Source of the DNA: Siphonobacter sp. SORGH_AS_0500
GTDB lineage: Bacteria; Bacteroidota; Bacteroidia; Cytophagales; Spirosomataceae
DNA length: 64,000 bases
Direction of reading: 5' to 3'
NCBI RefSeq assembly: GCF_002838835.1
Contig: NZ_NHPP01000006.1
Coordinates: 186,001 to 250,000, forward strand
Of this stretch, positions 58,040-64,000 are shown piece after piece. The position numbers and the translations under genes are program-made. The first letter of the stretch is position 1, and every line of letters starts with the position of its first letter. Below the pieces are notes generated by a model. It saw nothing but the letters and a program-made list of their open reading frames with translations, was not told where the DNA came from and ran no database searches.

Positions 58040-60529
58040 TCAGAACGTATAGTTAATCGTTAACAGCGAATTGGACGGAGCACCGGGGAAGAGGCGAATG
58101 TAGTCGTAACCACCTACCCAATACGTCTTATTGGTAATATTATTCAGGTTGTACTGAAGCTGAACCCTACCCACATTGTAATACACGGCTGCGTTGAACA
58201 ACAGATACGAAGGAATCGTCTGCGTGAGGTTAATGGAAAGATTACGCTTGTCTACAAAATTGGCTCCTAAACCAACCCCCAAGCCTTTGAAGTCACCGTT
58301 TGCGATGGAATAACGCGTCCAGAAGTTAGCCAGATTGCGGGGAGCATTTGGCTTCTGAATATTACGTTCGGCTTCGATTAATGTCTCTGTAATTTGGGCT
58401 TTGTTATAGGCATACGAAGCAATGACACTCCAGTTCGGCAGAATTCGTCCGATTACGTCAAATTCAATTCCGCGAGACACTTCTGCTCCCACTTGGCGTA
58501 ATAAATCGGGGTTCTGAGCGTCATTAGCGTTGTAAAGCGTATTCGTTTGTCTGATCTGATAAACCGCGAAAGAAGCCGTCAGACGATCTTCAAGCCAACT
58601 GGACTTTGCTCCGGCTTCGATCATATTACTTTCCATGGGTTTAAACGGTCCACCCGCGTTCGGATTGGCAATGGATGAAGCAGTCTGTGGATTATATCCC
58701 TGAACGTAAGTAGCATACAGGTTAACGTTTGCATTTGCGGTAAACACTAAACCAAAACGAGGTAACCATACCGACTGGTTGGTCTTCTTCTGGCTGGAAG
58801 TTTTATACTTATCAAAGTCCGTATAGTTTTCATAACGAACCCCCAGTAGAGCCTGGAAACGGCCTATTTTAAGTTGTTCCTGAAGGTATGCGGCATTGAG
58901 GTAATAGTACGTGGGATCAAATGAACGTTGGGTGTAGAACAGCTTGCTATCATCCTGAATGCGTTGTGAATTCAGAATATTGCTCAGATCAAAGTGGGGA
59001 ACATTCGGCACCGGATTACCGCTGCCATCAAGTAAATAGCGAGACTTATTAGCCGGATTGTAGCTAGCAATAAATCCGTTATTCGCAGCATTGCGGTAAC
59101 CAACGGCTTGCAATTGCGAACCCCCTACGGGCAGTTTTTCACTACCGTAATCATACCCAAGGATCAGACGGTGTTCCAAAGGGCCCGTTGAGCCTTCCAC
59201 ATTGAAGTATCCAGAAAAGTTGTCAATGAATCGGTTTCGTTTCCGCATGAATACCTGCATGGCGACTTTGTCAGGTATCGCAGCCCCTGTCGCATCTACG
59301 CCATATCCATTGGCTGAACGGTGTTCGTACAAGTCTTCCGAATAGCCAGTCTTCATGTAGGCCGCGTTGAAACTAAGCCAGTTGGTCAGCTTCCGACTGA
59401 GCGATAGTGAGACGTTATAAGTCTGTTCATTCAGATAGTCGTTACCGGTATTCAGTGAGAGGGACGTTGGCGTAGAATATAGATCACTGTTACCAAACAC
59501 CGACTGCCCGCGATCCAGACGACTTCTTGAATCATTATAGACCAGATCAAAATTGATACGGGTCTTATCATTGGGCAGGAAAGAGAAGGATGGGGCAATG
59601 ATCAGGTTTTTGTCAAACTGTAAATCACGGAAAGATTGGGCATTCTCATATCCCAAATTCAGACGATACAACAAGGTACTATCCTTGCTGGCGGGGCCGG
59701 TAAAGTCGGCTAAAGCCCGGAAATTATTAAAACTTCCTAAGGATAGACTCAGTGATTTACGATTTTCATCTAATGGCTTTTTAGTGACCCGGTTGACCGT
59801 ACCGCCGGGGCTGGCGTTTCCAAATAGAGCAGAAGAAGGGCCTTTCAGTACCTCTACACGTTCCAGGTAATTGACCAGGGGTTGTTTCCAAAATCCCGTG
59901 CTGGTGCGTAGACCGTTGATTAACTGAGTATTAGATTGTCCATTGATTCGAAAACCACGAATGGTTAAGTCGTCATAAAAGGTAAATTGAGTAACGCCGC
60001 TAAAGTTCTTGACCACTTCACCCACTCGTATCGCCCCCTGATCAGCGATGAGTTCTTTACTGGCGTAGGAAACCGATTGAGGCAGATCCTTGAGGTTGGT
60101 AGCGGATTTACTACCAATGAAGGTGGTCGAAGTTTTGTACGTCGTCTCTTTCCGACCAATGATTTCTACCTGTTGCAAAGCAGTACTGCCAGAATTCAGT
60201 GTGAACGTATATGCTACGCCGCCTGAAGTTGAGGTTTTAATGTGATGAACAGCAGATTCATACCCTACGATGGAAAGATGTAGCGTATACGATTTTCCGG
60301 GTTCCAGCGATAACTGAAAATGACCCGTTTCGTCGGTAATCGTTCCTGCTTTAGAAGGAGAAACTATGACATGAACGCCTTCCAAACCTTCGCCAGCGAC
60401 GGTTTTAATGACTCCGTGAATCGTTCCGGGAGCCAAGTCCATTTGCTTTTGCTGCGAAAAGGCAGCTTGAGTCAGAAGCACTAATAATAAGCTGAAGTAG
60501 ACAAATGGGAGATATATTTTTTTGACCAT
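58040..60529 (-). CDS. TonB-dependent siderophore receptor
   Basis: 829 residues. Signal peptide (LLLVLLTQAAFSQQ), CarboxypepD_reg-like domain (about 36-115, GTIHGVIKTVAGEGLEGVHV), plug (LKDLPQSVSYASKELIADQG, RGFRINGQSN, KGPSSALFGNASPGGTVNRV) and a 22-strand barrel ending SNSLLTINYTF. Plug motifs and length match the FhuA/FpvA-like siderophore receptor class. Imports ferric siderophore across the outer membrane. An AT-rich palindrome lies next to the start codon. Confidence 0.92.
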   Translation of the reverse strand: MVKKIYLPFVYFSLLLVLLTQAAFSQQKQMDLAPGTIHGVIKTVAGEGLEGVHVIVSPSKAGTITDETGHFQLSLEPGKSYTLHLSIVGYESAVHHIKTSTSGGVAYTFTLNSGSTALQQVEIIGRKETTYKTSTTFIGSKSATNLKDLPQSVSYASKELIADQGAIRVGEVVKNFSGVTQFTFYDDLTIRGFRINGQSNTQLINGLRTSTGFWKQPLVNYLERVEVLKGPSSALFGNASPGGTVNRVTKKPLDENRKSLSLSLGSFNNFRALADFTGPASKDSTLLYRLNLGYENAQSFRDLQFDKNLIIAPSFSFLPNDKTRINFDLVYNDSRSRLDRGQSVFGNSDLYSTPTSLSLNTGNDYLNEQTYNVSLSLSRKLTNWLSFNAAYMKTGYSEDLYEHRSANGYGVDATGAAIPDKVAMQVFMRKRNRFIDNFSGYFNVEGSTGPLEHRLILGYDYGSEKLPVGGSQLQAVGYRNAANNGFIASYNPANKSRYLLDGSGNPVPNVPHFDLSNILNSQRIQDDSKLFYTQRSFDPTYYYLNAAYLQEQLKIGRFQALLGVRYENYTDFDKYKTSSQKKTNQSVWLPRFGLVFTANANVNLYATYVQGYNPQTASSIANPNAGGPFKPMESNMIEAGAKSSWLEDRLTASFAVYQIRQTNTLYNANDAQNPDLLRQVGAEVSRGIEFDVIGRILPNWSVIASYAYNKAQITETLIEAERNIQKPNAPRNLANFWTRYSIANGDFKGLGVGLGANFVDKRNLSINLTQTIPSYLLFNAAVYYNVGRVQLQYNLNNITNKTYWVGGYDYIRLFPGAPSNSLLTINYTF

Positions 60530-60533
60530 AGAG

Positions 60534-60557
60534 TTTAATTAATTTAGATTAATTAAA
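60534..60557 (-). promoter_or_regulatory. AT-rich palindrome at the siderophore-receptor start
   Basis: tttaattaat, ttag, attaattaaa: a 24-bp dyad 5 bp upstream of the ATG. Could be a regulator site (iron control is plausible for this gene) or a by-product of AT-rich composition; it does not match a strict Fur box. Confidence 0.35.
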
Positions 60558-60651
60558 AACAAAGGTATATCAGCTCATTTCTACTAAAGATAAGTTGGCT
60601 TATTAACTGCTGGTTTTTAATCTGTTTTTAATAATTGAATAGGATTACTCA

Positions 60652-60694
60652 AATCAAAAGGGTCGTGCATGAGGAATGCACGACCCTTTTGATT
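60652..60694 (-). terminator. sppA terminator
   Basis: 19-bp perfect stem (60652-60670 with 60676-60694), 5-nt loop. On the minus strand it ends in ttttgattt. Confidence 0.8.
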
Positions 60695-60711
60695 GGTGAA
60701 AATTTTTAGTC

Positions 60712-62487
60712 TTAACGAATATTGATTTCGTAAGGCAAACGAGCCTGTAAACCATTCATGGTCTGTAATTTTTTCAGTTTCTGAACGTAAGGAACTAGAT
60801 CACCAAAAGTTGAATTCAGAAGGCGGGCTTCCTGCTCGGCATCTACGGTATCAAATAAGGTTTCGAAGAATTCTTTTTTAGCAGGGTAACGAACCCGGTA
60901 TTCACCCGATTTCAGTTTTGCCTCCGAAGCTGCTAGTGAGATAGCTTTGTCCAGACCTCCTAATTCATCAACCAATCCGTTTTGTTTGCCTTCCAAACCA
61001 GACCACACGCGGCCACCCGCAAGAGCTCTGAGTTTTTCAACGGGCATTTTACGGCCTTGAGCTGCTTTGTTGGTGAATACCTCGTAAAAGCGATCCGTTG
61101 AACGCTGGAAATGAGCTTTCTCGAAATCGTCCATTTCGCGAGTCAGCGTAGGGTAATCCGAGTGAGCGTTCGTATTAACGCGGTCGAAAGTGATTCCTAA
61201 CTTATTCTTCGTGAATTCGTCCACGCGGAAAAATAGCGAGAATACGCCGATGGAACCCGTAATCGTCGTGGGCTGAGCTACGATTTTGTTACAACCCATG
61301 GCCAGGTAATAACCACCGGAAGCTGCATAATTAGACATCGACGCAATGACTGGTTTTTTCTCACGAGCCAGTTGAATCTCCCGCCACATTACTTCTGACG
61401 CCAGACCAGAACCACCAGGGGAATTGATTCGTAAAACAATGGCTTTCACGTTTTTATCCTTACGAGCCTTACGGATTTCAGCGGCTGTTTTCTCGGAAGC
61501 AATTTGTCCGTCGCTGTCGTCGCTCCCGTCCACGATGCTACCTTCGGCAACGATAACGGCAATTTTATTATCTGTATTCGGAGCGTCTTTATCCGCAGAA
61601 ATCGTTTTCTGGTATTTGTCCAGATTAACGTAATTAACCTTCTGGTCTTCGTTAATTTTCAGGGCTTTACGAATGGCGGTATCAAACTCATCGTAGTAAC
61701 CTACGTTAGTGACGATCTTGTTCTTCAGAGCGTCCGTTGGTTCGTAAGCTTTCAGAGAATCAGCAATGGTTTTCAATTCTGCCACGGACACGCCACGACT
61801 TTTGGACACTTCATCCAAAACCTGATTGTAAATGGAGTTCAGGAAAGACTTGGTCTGCTCGCGGTTTTCTTCACTCATGTTTTCACGAAGGAAAGGCTCC
61901 ACGGCACTTTTGTAGTTACCCACACGGAAGACTACAGGTTTAATATCAAGCTTATCGAAGGTGCCTTTGTAGAATTCGTATTCGGCATTCAATCCGTTAA
62001 AATCAATTCCCCCGGATGGATTCAGGTAAATTTTGTCGGCTACGGAAGAAAGGTAATAACCCTGCTCGGTGTATGTTTCGCCGTAGGAGTAAACAAATTT
62101 TCCGGATTTCTTGAAGTCAATTAAGGCATTACGAACTTCTTCAAGAACGGCCCATCCTGTGCTGGGGGAGTTGGCCTTCAGGTAAATACCCTTGATTTTT
62201 GAATCCGTTTTAGCGTAGGCTAAGGCTTGCTTTAATTGGACTACGCCCACCTGACTTTTGTTGCTAATGAAAGGGCCACTAAAATCAGATAAGGGATTCG
62301 ATACGTTATCGTGTTCGGTAAAGCTTTTGTTCAGGTCTAGTTTTAAAACAGAATTATCATCCAGCGTTACGCTTTCGCTAGCCGAGCCAACAACCGAGGC
62401 AATGCCAATAATTAAGAAAAACGCAACGACCGAAAAGAGTAACAGGCCCACAATGGTAGCAAGTACATATTTCAGAAATTGTAGCAT
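60712..62487 (-). CDS. sppA: Signal peptide peptidase SppA (67K type)
   Basis: 591 residues, double-length S49 form. N-terminal TM anchor (YVLATIVGLLLFSVVAFFLI), first S49-like half with the catalytic Lys in RVGNYKSAVEPF near 192, second half with the Ser in YAASGGYYLAMG near 386 and TTITGSIGVFS. Degrades cleaved signal peptides at the inner membrane. Starts about 140 bp downstream of ppa, with a hairpin between. Confidence 0.94.
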   Translation of the reverse strand: MLQFLKYVLATIVGLLLFSVVAFFLIIGIASVVGSASESVTLDDNSVLKLDLNKSFTEHDNVSNPLSDFSGPFISNKSQVGVVQLKQALAYAKTDSKIKGIYLKANSPSTGWAVLEEVRNALIDFKKSGKFVYSYGETYTEQGYYLSSVADKIYLNPSGGIDFNGLNAEYEFYKGTFDKLDIKPVVFRVGNYKSAVEPFLRENMSEENREQTKSFLNSIYNQVLDEVSKSRGVSVAELKTIADSLKAYEPTDALKNKIVTNVGYYDEFDTAIRKALKINEDQKVNYVNLDKYQKTISADKDAPNTDNKIAVIVAEGSIVDGSDDSDGQIASEKTAAEIRKARKDKNVKAIVLRINSPGGSGLASEVMWREIQLAREKKPVIASMSNYAASGGYYLAMGCNKIVAQPTTITGSIGVFSLFFRVDEFTKNKLGITFDRVNTNAHSDYPTLTREMDDFEKAHFQRSTDRFYEVFTNKAAQGRKMPVEKLRALAGGRVWSGLEGKQNGLVDELGGLDKAISLAASEAKLKSGEYRVRYPAKKEFFETLFDTVDAEQEARLLNSTFGDLVPYVQKLKKLQTMNGLQARLPYEINIR

Positions 62488-62549
62488 AAGGTGTGTTATA
62501 GAATGTTTTGGAAAAGTAGTAATGAGCTATTGTTATTCTATAAAAATAA

Positions 62550-62573
62550 CAAGCCCGTCTTGCAACGGGCTTG
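62550..62573 (-). terminator. ppa terminator
   Basis: 9-bp stem caagcccgt (62550-62558) with acgggcttg (62565-62573), followed on the minus strand by ttattttta. Confidence 0.7.
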
Positions 62574-62627
62574 AAATAAGTCTGAGCGGGATTTCCCGCG
62601 GATGAAAGGACGTGAGAACGGTTATCC

Positions 62628-63257
62628 TTAAATAAGGGCCGTTTTCGAAGTCAGGGTTTGGTAATCCTGACGGCTCTTGCGAATTACTTCGTGAGCCACA
62701 TCACGACCATATACCGTATCAATTTCGATTACAGCTTTGGCTTCGCCCGGAATATTTTTGTACGTCAGGAAGTAGTGAACCAGACGGTTTAATACGCTTT
62801 TAGGGCAATCGTTCAGGTCAGTCCAGCTACCATAAACGGCATCATTTTTCAGAACGGCGATGATTTTATCATCCGCTTCACCTTTGTCGATCAGACGAAT
62901 ACCGCCGATGGGGATGGCCTGAAGGATGATATTACCGTGAGGGATGGTTTTTTCTGCCCATACACAAATGTCCAGCGGATCTCCATCACCTTCAGGAATG
63001 TTACGACCTGACTGCTCTGTAGCGTACTGAGCGATGGCATCGCCGCAGTAGGTTTGGGGCAGGAAGCCATACAAACAAGGCATATAGTTAGAGAAAAGCT
63101 GAGGACGGTCAATTTTCAAAAAGCCCGTTTCTTTGTCAATTTCATATTTAACCGTATCCGTGGGTACAATCTCAATGAAGGCGGTAACAACTTCAGGGGC
63201 ATTTTCCCCGATGGGAACCCCGTGCCAGGGGTGTGCAATTTGGGTCGAAAAACTCAT
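62628..63257 (-). CDS. ppa: Inorganic pyrophosphatase (family I)
   Basis: 209 residues. Signature EGDGDPLDICVW with the metal-binding Asp residues; also EIDKETGFLKIDR and YGFLPQTYCGD. Hydrolyses pyrophosphate to two phosphates in the cytoplasm. Intact, monocistronic, with its own terminator. Confidence 0.95.
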   Translation of the reverse strand: MSFSTQIAHPWHGVPIGENAPEVVTAFIEIVPTDTVKYEIDKETGFLKIDRPQLFSNYMPCLYGFLPQTYCGDAIAQYATEQSGRNIPEGDGDPLDICVWAEKTIPHGNIILQAIPIGGIRLIDKGEADDKIIAVLKNDAVYGSWTDLNDCPKSVLNRLVHYFLTYKNIPGEAKAVIEIDTVYGRDVAHEVIRKSRQDYQTLTSKTALI

Positions 63258-63346
63258 AGGATAATAACCGATTTAATGCGGTTTGACAGACAATAGTCGC
63301 TAAAAATAATCAAATATGTTTTATAAATAACTCAGCACTAGAACAC

Positions 63347-64000
63347 TTATACTTTTTCTTCCATTCCTACTTTTTCCCGAATCTTGTATTCGGTAGTTCG
63401 TTCAGCATTGGAAGCCATTAACTCACCGAGAAAACCGGCCAGAAATAATTGTGAGCCTACAATAATAGCTGTTAAGGCCAGGAAAAACTTCGGATCGTCA
63501 GTCAGGTTGCGAAATTTATGCCCTGCAGCAACGCTGTAAATCTTATCAATACCCAGCCAAGTCGTAGCGACAAATCCAAGTAAAAACGAAATTACTCCAA
63601 AAGTACCAAATAAATGCATGGGTCGCTTCCCAAAACGATTGACGAACACAATCGTGAGCATATCCAGCAATCCGTATATAAAACGCTCTAACCCGAATTT
63701 GGTTTTGCCATATTTCCGGGCCCGGTGCTGTACTACCTTTTCTCCAATTTTTGAAAAGCCATTCCATTTGGCCAGAATGGGAATATTGCGGTGCATTTCG
63801 CCGTACAAACGTACGGATTTCGCCACAGGAGCGTCATAGGCTTTCAGTCCACAATTGAAGTCATGCAACTGAACACCCGAAACCCAGCGGGAAACGGCAT
63901 TGAATAATTTAGTTGGAAGCGTCTTGGAAAGTGGATCGTAACGCTTCTGCTTCCAGCCCGAGATAAGATCGTATTCTTCGACAGTAATGAGGCGATACAG
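63347..64000 (-). CDS. GT2-family glycosyltransferase with C-terminal TM domain (partial, 5' end off window)
   Basis: C-terminal 217 residues; the frame is open to the right edge, so the ATG at 63868 is internal. Shows the GT2 product-site region LHDFNCGLKAYD (DxNCG), GEMHRNIPILAKWNG, the basic RARKYGKTKFGLERF, then two TM helices (LFGTFGVISFLLGFVATTWL, FFLALTAIIVGSQLFLAGFL). Matches DPM/undecaprenyl-phosphate sugar transferases (GtrB/ArnC-like), which load a sugar onto a polyprenyl phosphate. This could supply donors for GT-C enzymes like those at 3893-6295, but no direct link is shown. Confidence 0.85.
   Translation of the reverse strand: MYRLITVEEYDLISGWKQKRYDPLSKTLPTKLFNAVSRWVSGVQLHDFNCGLKAYDAPVAKSVRLYGEMHRNIPILAKWNGFSKIGEKVVQHRARKYGKTKFGLERFIYGLLDMLTIVFVNRFGKRPMHLFGTFGVISFLLGFVATTWLGIDKIYSVAAGHKFRNLTDDPKFFLALTAIIVGSQLFLAGFLGELMASNAERTTEYKIREKVGMEEKV

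Overview
The window looks like chromosomal DNA of a Bacteroidota member, most likely an environmental Cytophagales bacterium (Spirosoma/Siphonobacter-like; genus inferred). Evidence: a SusC/SusD pair, a C25-family type IX secretion sortase-like protein, TonB-linked receptors with carboxypeptidase-regulatory N-termini, several promoters of the Bacteroidota type (TTG, 18-20 nt, TAnnTTTG), few Shine-Dalgarno sites, and intergenic DNA full of short palindromic words. No rRNA, tRNA, CRISPR array or transposase was seen.

Layout. 1-6295 (minus): C25 peptidase (cut by the left edge) and two paralogous multi-pass GT-C-like membrane proteins. 6607-13827 (plus): PadR regulator with a PspC/GIN-domain membrane protein, NAD(P)HX repair enzyme, DUF4136 lipoprotein, POTRA/Omp85-like outer-membrane protein. 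13887-18603 (minus): SusD and SusC. 18956-34675 (minus, except one secreted protein): lactate utilisation genes lutA/B/C plus a full L-rhamnose locus (kinase, isomerase, mutarotase, fused aldolase/dehydrogenase, GH78 rhamnosidase), with a divergent GntR regulator at 34819. Together these would release rhamnose, split it to DHAP and L-lactaldehyde, oxidise this to L-lactate and on to pyruvate. 36076-47284: AAA ATPase and VWA partner, BlaI/BlaR1-like pair with a clear operator-promoter, FAH-family enzyme, Bax-inhibitor-1 protein, YcxB-like protein, alanine dehydrogenase, PLP enzyme. 47347-64000: gyrB, ppk1, nupC, a methyltransferase-acetyltransferase fusion, a sorbosone-dehydrogenase-like lipoprotein, a TonB siderophore receptor, sppA, ppa and a GT2 glycosyltransferase cut by the right edge.

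The most interesting region is 28728-31821: an AT-rich three-gene cassette (sce7726-like PD-(D/E)XK-type protein, sce7725/Beta-family protein, zinc-ribbon plus RES-domain protein) with its own promoter. It lies inside the rhamnose locus and is bracketed by copies of a palindromic repeat. It resembles a compact conflict/defence cassette whose mechanism I do not recognise as described.

Five otherwise intact genes carry a frameshift that is repaired by restoring one base in a short homopolymer (near 4455, 13690, 27596, 34173, 55307). This pattern looks more like sequencing error than gene decay, and I annotate the repaired genes as single CDSs.
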